Source of the DNA: Bacteroidales bacterium
GTDB taxonomy: Bacteria > Bacteroidota > Bacteroidia > Bacteroidales > F082
Assembly: GCA_030690365.1 (NCBI GenBank)
Contig: JAUYGX010000123.1
Location: 1 to 43,239, forward strand
Length of the DNA stretch: 43,239 bases
Direction of reading: 5' to 3'
This document shows, one piece after another, positions 8,543-16,151 of this stretch. Every line of letters begins with the position of its first letter. Position 1 is the stretch's first letter. Made by a program: the position numbers and the translations under genes. The notes beneath the pieces were generated by a model. It worked only from the letters and a program-made list of their open reading frames with translations. It was not told where the DNA came from and searched no databases.

Positions 8543-9655
8543 TTAAACTGTTTTCCTATACCTCCATATAGAAAACGTAAACAGCAGCGCTGCATAACCG
8601 GCCAATATCACCACCTCGTTTTGAATGTCGGGCCAGCCTGAACCTTTGAGCATAATCATGCGGTTGATTTTTATAAAGTAAGCTACCGGATTGGCATAAT
8701 CAATGATCTGGGCCCAGTGGGGCATGCTTTCGATGGGGGTAAATAGTCCGCTCATCAAAATGAAAACCACCAGGAAAAACCACGAAATGAACATGGCCTG
8801 CTGCATGGTGTTGGTGAGGGTGGAAATCACCAACCCGATGGATAAAATGGCCACCAGATATATGGAAGCAACGCCAAACAACAGCCAAACGCTGCCAATC
8901 ACCGGAATTTTAAACACAAAATAGGCCAACAGCAATCCAATAGCCAAATCGATGTTCGCAATTACCCAAAAGGGGATGAGCTTTCCAGCAATAAACTGGT
9001 ATTTTTTTATGGGTGTTACATTGATTTGTTCAATGGTACCGATTTCTTTTTCTTTCACCAGGTTCATACTACCTAAAAACAACCCGATAATAGTTACCAA
9101 CAAAACCAGGATTCCGGGAACCATATAGGTAATATAATTGAGCTCGGGATTATACCAATACGAAGGTTCCACCCTGATGGGTAACGACTGACCGGCAAGC
9201 GGAGTGATTGCCACCACAATTTCCCGGTTATATTCGCCGATGATGGCCGTTGCATACGCACTCATCAGGCTGGCCGCACTGCCGTTGATGGCGTCTGTAA
9301 TCAACTGAACATTTGCTTTTCGATCGGTAACCAGATGGCTGGCAAACTTTGGTTCGATAATAATAAATTGATCCGCCTTGCCTTTTTTAAGCAATTCGGC
9401 TGCCGCTGCATATTCAACCACCTGATTGGTGATTTTATAAAAAGAAGATCCTGAAAACTTGGCCACCAGATCGCGTGATTCCGGTGTGCGGTCGTGGTCG
9501 ACAACCACCAGTCGTACCTGCTTAATTTCGAAGGTAGCCGTATACGAAAGCACCAATAATTGCACGATAGGAATTATAAAAATAATGGGCAACATGGCTT
9601 TATCGCGAAATACCTGTGTGAATTCCTTTTGTAGTATGTAGAGTAGTTTTCTCAT
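8543..9655 (-). CDS. ABC-2 type efflux permease (YbhR/YhhJ-like), last gene of efflux operon
   Basis: Membrane subunit of an ABC-2 exporter. The 370 residues show one N-terminal membrane helix (about 22-40), a large periplasmic segment (about 45-175), then five hydrophobic segments from about 178 onward. The ABC-2 signature region is visible as NLVKEKEIGTIEQINVTPIK, the coupling-helix region that contacts the ATPase. MSGLFTPIESMPHWAQ near residue 300 is typical of the family. It is homologous in plan to the permease at 9840-10940, so the two probably form a heterodimer with the two ATPases upstream. It is separated from that gene by 184 bp of repeat-rich DNA, unlike the tight spacing elsewhere in the operon. 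The substrate is unknown. Confidence 0.88.
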   Translation of the reverse strand: MRKLLYILQKEFTQVFRDKAMLPIIFIIPIVQLLVLSYTATFEIKQVRLVVVDHDRTPESRDLVAKFSGSSFYKITNQVVEYAAAAELLKKGKADQFIIIEPKFASHLVTDRKANVQLITDAINGSAASLMSAYATAIIGEYNREIVVAITPLAGQSLPIRVEPSYWYNPELNYITYMVPGILVLLVTIIGLFLGSMNLVKEKEIGTIEQINVTPIKKYQFIAGKLIPFWVIANIDLAIGLLLAYFVFKIPVIGSVWLLFGVASIYLVAILSIGLVISTLTNTMQQAMFISWFFLVVFILMSGLFTPIESMPHWAQIIDYANPVAYFIKINRMIMLKGSGWPDIQNEVVILAGYAALLFTFSIWRYRKTV

Positions 9656-9675
9656 TTTTATTTAAGGTCTTCTTG

Positions 9676-9830
9676 AAAAGTTAAAGTTAAGAGTTAAAAG
9701 TTAAAAGTTGAGATTATCCTGTGAATGCCATCGTTATGATGCAAATACCTTATATCTATCATTATGCTCAATTTTATACATTTATTCTCAACTTTAGTTC
9801 ACTTTCCTGCCTACCGTCATGCAGGTAACT
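9676..9830. repeat. Repeat-rich spacer inside the efflux operon
   Basis: The spacer starts with an iterated GTTAAAA-type tract (9676-9712) ending in AAAGTTGAGA (9704-9713). That decamer returns inverted as TCTCAACTTT at 9786-9795. Further on, CCTGC and GCAGG form a small hairpin (about 9812-9830). It has no coding potential. It resembles the short mobile or simple repeats I recall between Bacteroidetes genes, and was probably inserted into a once tighter operon. Confidence 0.5.
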
Positions 9831-9839
9831 TCCCCCTCC

Positions 9840-10940
9840 CTATTCCAATCTGATTTTAAATTTCTTCACACTCAAACCAATAAATAACAGGGTCATCACG
9901 ATCAGTATCAGGGTTTCTTTCCAGAAATACAGGATGCCGGTTCCTTTCAGCATGATGTTTTTAACAATGATGATAAACCATTTGGAGGGCATCAGGTGAC
10001 TGACCAGTTGCAAAACAAGTGGCATATTTTCTACAGGAAAGATAAATCCTGAAAGGAGGATCGTGGGAAGCATCAGCGCAAACATGCTGAGCAACATAGC
10101 CTGTTGCTGCGTTTTGCTGATGGTTGAAATCAGGATTCCCAATGCAAGCGACATCATGATAAACAACAAACTTTCACCAAGCAACAAAACCAAACTTCCC
10201 TGAATAGGCATTAAAAAAACAAACCTGGCCAGCAGCAAAATAACAATCAGGTTGGTAAACGAGAGCAACACATATGGAAACACCTTACCCAAAATGATTT
10301 GTATAGGCCGTAAGGGAGAAACCAATAACGCTTCCATGGTTCCAAGTTCCTTTTCGCGGGTAATCGAAATGGAGGTCATCATGGCCGACACCAGCATGAG
10401 CAAAACGGTAATGACCCCCGGCACAAACATGTACACACTTTTTACTTCAGGGTTGTACATCATACGGTTTTCCACCTGGATCGAAACAGGGATTTTCATC
10501 TGTTGTTTCATAAGCTCCATGGAATACGTATTGATGATGGCTCCGGTATAACTGCTGAGCATATTGGCTGTGTTGGGTTCGGAAGCATCCAGGATTACCT
10601 GCACAGAAGCCCCGTTTGACTCGGCCATTTTCCTGGCAAAATCACGTTCAAAAACCACCACCTCCTTCACGCGTCCCTGTTTGAAAAGTTTTTCAATTTC
10701 TGCATTCGACTTCAGATATGAATCCAGCTCAAAGTACCCCGAAGAAAGCAGTTTTTGGATGATATCGCGGGTAACCACATCCTTTGAATGATCCAGGATT
10801 CCGATTTTCGCATTGTTGATGTCGTTGGTGATGGCAAATCCAAACAACAACACCATCACGATGGGCATACCAAAGAGGATCACCATCGACCGGTAGTCGC
10901 GGAAAATATGAAAAAACTCTTTTTTTACAAAGGCCCACAT
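9840..10940 (-). CDS. ABC-2 type efflux permease (YbhS-like)
   Basis: First of two permease genes in the operon. The 366-residue product has an N-terminal helix (about 18-38, SMVILFGMPIVMVLLFGFAI), a periplasmic domain (about 40-170) and five further hydrophobic segments. The coupling motif ITREKELGTMEALLVSPLRP (about 194-213) and LSGFIFPVENMPLVLQ (about 300) match the ABC-2 family seen in multidrug and Na+ exporters. The ATG overlaps the preceding ATPase stop by one base (TGATG), indicating translational coupling and a shared complex. The substrate cannot be read from sequence. Confidence 0.88.
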   Translation of the reverse strand: MWAFVKKEFFHIFRDYRSMVILFGMPIVMVLLFGFAITNDINNAKIGILDHSKDVVTRDIIQKLLSSGYFELDSYLKSNAEIEKLFKQGRVKEVVVFERDFARKMAESNGASVQVILDASEPNTANMLSSYTGAIINTYSMELMKQQMKIPVSIQVENRMMYNPEVKSVYMFVPGVITVLLMLVSAMMTSISITREKELGTMEALLVSPLRPIQIILGKVFPYVLLSFTNLIVILLLARFVFLMPIQGSLVLLLGESLLFIMMSLALGILISTISKTQQQAMLLSMFALMLPTILLSGFIFPVENMPLVLQLVSHLMPSKWFIIIVKNIMLKGTGILYFWKETLILIVMTLLFIGLSVKKFKIRLE

Positions 10941-11668
10941 CAGCGTGCAATTTTAATAAATACGTCATTCATCGATTGAGCCTGGTACTTTTCCTTCAAC
11001 TGAGCCGGCGTTCCAAGGGCTACTATCCTGCCTTCGTTCATAATACTCACCCGTTCGCAGTATTCAGCCTCATCCATGTAGTGTGTGGTTACAAATACGG
11101 TGGTTCCATGGTGCGCGGTTTCGTAGATCATCTCCCAAAACTGCCGACGGGTGATGGGATCGACACCTCCGGTGGGCTCATCCAGAAAAACAACCTGGGG
11201 ATTGTGCATGATGGCCACCGAAAAAGCCAGTTTTTGCTTCCATCCCAACGGGATTTCGCTTAACACCACATTGCGTGTTTTTTCCATTTCCAGCTTTTCA
11301 AGAAAATAGTTCGTTCGCTCTTTGATGGCAGCTGACGAAAGCCCGTAAATCCCTCCGTAAAACCGAAAATTTTCCTTCACCGTAAGGTCGTTGTACAACG
11401 AAAAACGCTGACTCATGTATCCAATACGCTCTTTTACCTTGTCGGGATATTTGCCCACATCAAAACCAGCCACCAAGGCAATTCCGGAGGTGGGTTCCGA
11501 CAATCCGCACAATATTTTTATGGCGGTGGTTTTGCCGGCACCATTGGCACCCAGAAAGCCAAATATTTCACCCTTTTTTACCTCAAAATTCAGGTCGTCG
11601 TTGGCCGTAAAATCTCCAAATTTCTTTACCAGATGGCTCACTTCGATGATATTCCCGCGTTCGGTCAT
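10940..11668 (-). CDS. ABC transporter ATPase with degenerate signature motif (corresponds to YbhF C-terminal half)
   Basis: A 242-residue nucleotide-binding subunit for the ABC-2 permeases. Walker A is GANGAGKT (40-47), Walker B VVFLDEPTGGVD (159-170) keeps the catalytic Glu, and the H-loop His is present (TTHYMDEA, H196). The LSGGQ signature is replaced by EIPLGWKQ (138-145). In E. coli YbhF, as I recall it, two ATPase domains are fused in one chain and the C-terminal half has the same PLGFK-like change; here the halves are separate genes. The ATG overlaps the upstream ATPase stop by four bases (ATGA) and the stop overlaps the permease start by one base. Confidence 0.9.
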   Translation of the reverse strand: MTERGNIIEVSHLVKKFGDFTANDDLNFEVKKGEIFGFLGANGAGKTTAIKILCGLSEPTSGIALVAGFDVGKYPDKVKERIGYMSQRFSLYNDLTVKENFRFYGGIYGLSSAAIKERTNYFLEKLEMEKTRNVVLSEIPLGWKQKLAFSVAIMHNPQVVFLDEPTGGVDPITRRQFWEMIYETAHHGTTVFVTTHYMDEAEYCERVSIMNEGRIVALGTPAQLKEKYQAQSMNDVFIKIAR

Positions 11669-12603
11669 GCTTTTTCAGGTTGATCCATTAAGGCCAGGAA
11701 ACAGTCTTCAATCACCGGTTCTACAGATGAAATCAGTATTTCCTTATGGCCTTTGCTGTTCAAATAACTGGTCAGGTTTTCAATGATTTCGGGCGTGTTT
11801 TCACTTTGAAAAGTGATGTGAATGAACTCCCCAAAACGAAACACCTGCTCAGCATGGGGAAATTGTTCCAGATCGGACAACAAGCCATACATCTGGTTGG
11901 TTTTCACCGATAACAGGTTTCCCTTGAAACTCTTTGCTATATTTACGGGAGTTTCCACCGAAAGGATATTCCCATGGTCCATTAGGGCTATTCGGTCGCA
12001 AAGCGTGGCTTCATCCATATAAGGTGTCGAAACCAGGATGGTGATTCCCATTTGCTGCATTTTCTTCAACAGTTCCCAGAATTCCATGCGTGAAACCGCA
12101 TCTACCCCGGTAGTGGGTTCATCCAGCACCAGGACTTTGGGGTTGTGAATCAAGGCACACGAAAGTGCCAGTTTTTGTTTCATCCCACCTGACAAATCGC
12201 CGGCCCGCCGTTTTTTGAAAGGTTCAATCTGACCATAAATATCTTTGATCAGTTTGTAATTCTCTTCGACAGAAGTCTTAAAAATGCGGGCATAAAATTG
12301 CAGGTTTTCCTCCACCGTGAGGTCAGCATAAAGCGAAAACCGCCCGGGCATGTAGCCGATACTTTTGCGGATTTTCTTGTAATCTTTCACCACATCCAAA
12401 GGACCAATGGAGGCAGATCCGGAATCGGGAAGTATCAGACTGGTCAGGATGCGGAACAAAGCTGTTTTACCAGCACCATCCGGCCCGATAAAGCCAAAAA
12501 GCTCCCCTTGCGAAATGTTGATCGAAACATTTTTCAATGCTTCCACTTCAGCAAAGTGCTTTTGTACATTTTCGATCCGGATGAATGCTGATGGTGTTTC
12601 CAT
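11665..12603 (-). CDS. ABC transporter ATPase with altered H-loop (corresponds to YbhF N-terminal half)
   Basis: A 312-residue nucleotide-binding subunit. Walker A is GPDGAGKT (40-47), the signature is canonical LSGGM (137-141), and Walker B LVLDEPTTGVD retains the Glu (E162). The H-loop position holds proline (STPYMDEA, P194) instead of histidine. A C-terminal extension of about 90 residues (about 220-312) is present, as in drug-export ATPases. Together with the following ATPase (intact His, degenerate signature) it would form a heterodimer with one canonical and one degenerate ATP site. It lies 34 bp after the DUF2147 gene in the same operon. Confidence 0.9.
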   Translation of the reverse strand: METPSAFIRIENVQKHFAEVEALKNVSINISQGELFGFIGPDGAGKTALFRILTSLILPDSGSASIGPLDVVKDYKKIRKSIGYMPGRFSLYADLTVEENLQFYARIFKTSVEENYKLIKDIYGQIEPFKKRRAGDLSGGMKQKLALSCALIHNPKVLVLDEPTTGVDAVSRMEFWELLKKMQQMGITILVSTPYMDEATLCDRIALMDHGNILSVETPVNIAKSFKGNLLSVKTNQMYGLLSDLEQFPHAEQVFRFGEFIHITFQSENTPEIIENLTSYLNSKGHKEILISSVEPVIEDCFLALMDQPEKA

Positions 12604-12637
12604 GAATCCTTTCTATCCCTTAGGTTGAGTGATGGAT

Positions 12638-13099
12638 TTACTCGTTAACCCGTGTCCAGTAGGTAGTTTTACCCAATAAGCTAACACCGATATAACCCCT
12701 GATTTTCAACTTGTTTAAATTGTCTTCTTCAGGAAACTCCATGTAACAGCTGTAGGTTTTACCACTTTTTGGATCGTAAATGGAGCCATCATTCCATTCG
12801 TCATCATCAAAAACAAAGTCTTTCAGGATGATTAATCCCATGCGTGGACGCGATTGCAAAGCCGGGTCAGGATTCAGGTTATCGGTTTTTGGTTTCCCGG
12901 TTTCCGGATCGTTGGGTGTCTGCATCCAGACAATTTTTCCAAAATATTTGTCCCCTTCCTGGTAAACCTGAATGTGGGCATCGCCATCTTCGTTGAGCCA
13001 AATGCCAAGCGCATCACCTGCTTTTTGAGCAAAAGTATTGGTGGCAGAGAAGGCGAACATCCCCACCAGAGCAATAAAGAGTAAACTGATTTTTTTCAT
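12638..13099 (-). CDS. Secreted DUF2147 protein within the efflux operon
   Basis: A 153-residue protein with a cleavable signal peptide (1-24, ending NTFAQ). The mature part matches the DUF2147 pattern: GIWLNEDGDAHIQVYQEGDK, then YFGKIVWM, a Pro/Asp-rich turn, and SGKTYSCYMEF leading to LKIRGYIGVSLLGKTTYW. It is predicted to be a small periplasmic beta-barrel-like fold. No biochemical function is established that I know of. Its place between the HlyD adaptor and the ATPases suggests co-expression with the exporter, but the 94-bp gap upstream means it could also have its own promoter; I did not find a perfect TAnnTTTG box there. Confidence 0.85.
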   Translation of the reverse strand: MKKISLLFIALVGMFAFSATNTFAQKAGDALGIWLNEDGDAHIQVYQEGDKYFGKIVWMQTPNDPETGKPKTDNLNPDPALQSRPRMGLIILKDFVFDDDEWNDGSIYDPKSGKTYSCYMEFPEEDNLNKLKIRGYIGVSLLGKTTYWTRVNE

Positions 13100-13193
13100 G
13101 ATTTAAGTATTTAGTTAATAATAATTAGTGTAACAGGATAATAAACAAGTCTATGTTTTTATGTTAACTCATTGGATACCGGTTCAGATTGAA

Positions 13194-14072
13194 TTAAAAA
13201 TTGACTTCACCGGGCATCCCGATTTTGATGGATCCATCGTTGATCACTTCCACTTTTAAGGCATAAACCAAATCAACGCGTTCATCCTTGGTTTGGATGG
13301 TTTTAGGCGTAAATTCGGCGGTGGACGAAATCCAGACTACTTTCCCTTTTACTTTTGCATTTTCCTTTGCATTGTGATCGTACAACACTTCAACTTCCTC
13401 ACCCAATTGAACCTGTGGTAATTGTGCGCCGCTAATATAAGCTTTTAGTTTTATGGTAGAAACATCGGCCATTTTATAAAGTGGCTTGCCAATGGAGGCC
13501 AGTTCACCCTTACGTGCATACACCACCAGTACAGTTCCGTTTACCGGATTGGTTATCAGGCATTTTGAAATGGCTTCGTTGAGCTGTTCGATCTGAACGC
13601 TGATGGCCGCCATTTGATCGAAAATATTTTGCTTGCGCGATGCAATGGCTAAAATCTGCATTTGATTTACATCCACCAACCCGTTGATGTCGTCCATTTG
13701 CTTTTGGGTGGCGGCCCCTTTTGCAAACATATTCGAAATGCGCTCCTGATTGATTTGATTGTTGGCCAGCAGTTGTTTCTGCACATCCATCTCTGCGTTC
13801 ATGTTGAGCAGTTGTGAGGCGATGGTTTTCGATTGAGAAAACAGCAGTTTTTTCTTTAAATATAAATCGGTGGTATCAATCAATCCAACGTTACTTCCTG
13901 CTTTAAGCAGATCGCCTTCGTTGGGCAAAAACTGCAATAACTGCCCATTGCCCTGTGCAGATACAATGATCTCATCCGACTCAAAATTACCGTACGCATC
14001 CGACACTTTGTGATTTGAATTGCAGGCACCCAATAGGAGGGCCGACAGGATTATCAAAATAATTTTATTCAT
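13194..14072 (-). CDS. HlyD/YbhG-type periplasmic adaptor lipoprotein
   Basis: Membrane fusion protein linking the inner-membrane exporter to the TolC channel. The 292 residues begin with a lipoprotein signal (LSALLLGAC, Cys17). A split biotinyl-lipoyl-like domain follows (GNGQLLQFLPNEGDLLKAGS near 42-61 and NPVNGTVLVVYARKGELASI near 180-199). A helical hairpin rich in Gln and Leu lies between them (about 75-170), and a C-terminal beta-barrel runs from about 200 (STIKLKAYISGAQLPQVQLG) to the end. It lies 11 bp after the TolC-type gene. The arrangement is typical of tripartite exporters. Confidence 0.9.
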   Translation of the reverse strand: MNKIILIILSALLLGACNSNHKVSDAYGNFESDEIIVSAQGNGQLLQFLPNEGDLLKAGSNVGLIDTTDLYLKKKLLFSQSKTIASQLLNMNAEMDVQKQLLANNQINQERISNMFAKGAATQKQMDDINGLVDVNQMQILAIASRKQNIFDQMAAISVQIEQLNEAISKCLITNPVNGTVLVVYARKGELASIGKPLYKMADVSTIKLKAYISGAQLPQVQLGEEVEVLYDHNAKENAKVKGKVVWISSTAEFTPKTIQTKDERVDLVYALKVEVINDGSIKIGMPGEVNF

Positions 14073-14083
14073 AGCTGATGGTT

Positions 14084-15355
14084 TTACAGATTTCCAAGCG
14101 TTATATTGTATTGATATTTGGAATAAACCAGTTGTAGTTTGTGTACCTCGAGATTGAGTTGGGCTTTTACCTGTTTATTCAACTCGATGACGTAATTGGT
14201 AGTGGTTAAGGAACCATTTTTAAGTTGAACATTGGCCGTATTTACCACATTTTGTTGAAGACTTACAATGGTTTCGTCGGTTGAAATTAACTGTTCGGCC
14301 TTGCGAATGGCGGCCATTTTTGTCTCCAGATCGGCTTTTAGCTTTTGATCGAAACTTTGTTTTTGTGTATTAATGATTTCGTTCTGAACGCTCAGCACCG
14401 ACCTTTCACGTTTTACCTGGTGCCAGTCCCAAATGTTCCAGTGCAAACGAGCGCCCACTTTATAATAGGTGTCGAATTTGTCGTTGAGCATATCATATCC
14501 CGGTCGACCGTAACCTGCTTGTCCGAAGGCCATAAACACAGGACGTTGTTTGGCTTTGGAGAGTTCCGAAAGTATTTCGATTTTTGTCTGCTGTTTGCCC
14601 AACAGCATGTATTCGGGACGGTTGTTAACAAATTTTTCGGTTACTACCTGAACATCAGGCACCACCAATTGATCGGCATTTGAAATATCCAATGCTGTTA
14701 AAATATGAAGTCCGGCGATCAGGGCTCTTTGATCTTCATGTTTTTCAACAATTTGCTGAAGTACCAAATTGTATTCTACTTTGAGGGCATCCACATCGGA
14801 ACTTAGTAGTACGCCATTGTTAAATGCAACCTCTGCATCGGCGATGGTGGCCTCCAGGTTTTTCTTTAAAACGGCCAGTATTTCAATCGTTTTCCGCGAT
14901 AAAATGATCCCGAAATAAATCCTGTTCACCTGGTCTTTAAGCTGATAAAACTCAATTTGAAGCTTCTGATGGGCGATGTCCAGATCGGCATCTGCTATTT
15001 TTTTCCGGTTATGGATCAGACCGCCATCATAGATTAGTTGTTCCACATCCAGATTTAAATTATACCAGTCTTTGGCCATGATCGGAATGTTGATTCCCGG
15101 CACTGAAATGGGAACTTTGGTTACATCCGACTGATAAGAAACCTGACCATTGAGGTTTAGCGAAGGCAGGTAATTGGCCTGGATATTTTGTTTGTTGAGC
15201 TTACTGATTTGCACATCCATATCCATTTGCTTAAGGTTGGGATAGTTATTGATGGAAGCGTTGTAACAATCGTCAAGCGTAATAACCTGTTTTGTTTGCG
15301 TATATCCTTGTTGAAGGACCAGTATAAACAGAAAAGCCAATGTCTTTTTCATCAT
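14084..15355 (-). CDS. TolC-family outer membrane efflux protein
   Basis: Outer-membrane channel of the tripartite exporter. The 423-residue product starts with a signal peptide (MMKKTLAFLFILVLQQGYTQ) and then shows the two-fold OEP repeat: a helical part (ITLDDCYNASINNYPNLKQM), a beta segment with NLNGQVSYQSD, long coiled helices, and the second repeat with PVFMAFGQAGYGRPGYDM and VGARLHWNIWDW. The ATG overlaps the TetR stop by four bases, so regulator and channel are translationally coupled. Confidence 0.9.
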   Translation of the reverse strand: MMKKTLAFLFILVLQQGYTQTKQVITLDDCYNASINNYPNLKQMDMDVQISKLNKQNIQANYLPSLNLNGQVSYQSDVTKVPISVPGINIPIMAKDWYNLNLDVEQLIYDGGLIHNRKKIADADLDIAHQKLQIEFYQLKDQVNRIYFGIILSRKTIEILAVLKKNLEATIADAEVAFNNGVLLSSDVDALKVEYNLVLQQIVEKHEDQRALIAGLHILTALDISNADQLVVPDVQVVTEKFVNNRPEYMLLGKQQTKIEILSELSKAKQRPVFMAFGQAGYGRPGYDMLNDKFDTYYKVGARLHWNIWDWHQVKRERSVLSVQNEIINTQKQSFDQKLKADLETKMAAIRKAEQLISTDETIVSLQQNVVNTANVQLKNGSLTTTNYVIELNKQVKAQLNLEVHKLQLVYSKYQYNITLGNL

Positions 15356-15972
15356 TCAGGATTGTTAATTAGCAAAGATGATTTAATAAAAGAAACTACA
15401 TGACCGGCGCGTTCATCTATAAACTGATTGTATTTTGCTTCATCGCCATTGAGCATAAATCCCATAATAATGGGTTTGGCCACAAAGGGAAAAATACACA
15501 TGGATAGTACATTCACTATCAAATGTACAGGCTGTATGTAGTGTATTTTATTATTCAACACCCCTTCATCTATCAATAGTTGAAATTTAGAAAAGTCCAT
15601 TCCATACTGGTGAATTTGCTGAACAATTAGTTGGGGATGCCGGTTGAGCTCATGCAAAACAAAATCGGGTACAAAAGGCCGCTCGCGAATGAGATGAATG
15701 TAATTATTAACCATTCTTTCGATTAATTCGATGATTTCGGTGGAATGATTTATCTCTTCGCCCAGCAATTTTACGATATCTGAAAATATTTCAACAAACA
15801 CCCTGTCGAAGAGCTTGGATTTGCTTCGGAAATAATAATGTAACAATGCCTTGTTAATGTCCGCCTCGTCGGCAATTTCCTGCATGCGTGCACCATCCAT
15901 TCCTTTCTGGATAAACACCTTGCAAGCGGCATCAATAATTTTTTGTTCGGTATTCTCGGTTACGCTAACCAT
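15352..15972 (-). CDS. TetR-family transcriptional regulator of the efflux operon
   Basis: A 206-residue one-component repressor. Residues about 8-55 form the TetR helix-turn-helix (QKIIDAACKVFIQKGMDGAR, MQEIADEADINKALLHYYF). The remainder is the variable ligand-binding domain, rich in aromatic and hydrophobic residues. It is the first gene of the operon, so the exporter is probably repressed by its own first product until a substrate binds. A TACATTTG -7 box lies 32 bp upstream, and an inverted repeat between that box and the ATG is a candidate operator. The ligand is unknown. Confidence 0.9.
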   Translation of the reverse strand: MVSVTENTEQKIIDAACKVFIQKGMDGARMQEIADEADINKALLHYYFRSKSKLFDRVFVEIFSDIVKLLGEEINHSTEIIELIERMVNNYIHLIRERPFVPDFVLHELNRHPQLIVQQIHQYGMDFSKFQLLIDEGVLNNKIHYIQPVHLIVNVLSMCIFPFVAKPIIMGFMLNGDEAKYNQFIDERAGHVVSFIKSSLLINNPE

Positions 15973-15976
15973 TTGT

Positions 15977-15994
15977 TTTAACTATTTGGTTAAA
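15977..15994. promoter_or_regulatory. Candidate TetR operator (inverted repeat TTTAAC-N6-GTTAAA)
   Basis: A perfect 6-bp inverted repeat with 6-bp spacer, starting 5 bp upstream of the TetR ATG, between the start codon and the -7 box. It would overlap the start of the transcript. Size and place fit an autorepressor site, but the half-sites are AT-rich and could arise by chance. Confidence 0.45.
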
Positions 15995-16003
15995 TCGAAT
16001 GGG

Positions 16004-16011
16004 CAAATGTA
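16004..16011 (-). promoter_or_regulatory. Efflux operon promoter, -7 box TACATTTG with TTG 21 bp upstream
   Basis: The minus strand reads TTGACA, then TACATTTG; the gap from TTG to TA is 21 bp. This fits the Bacteroidetes -33/-7 promoter layout. Confidence 0.6.
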
Positions 16012-16151
16012 AGTGATTTTAGTTTGGTTTGTCAAGTGATTTTGGGAAATAAATTTTAGAGAACAGTTAATAAATTGAACAACAACATTATTCCAAATGA
16101 TAATTGTTCAGGGTATCTTGGTTTTTATTTTATACTAATGTTAGAAACGGG

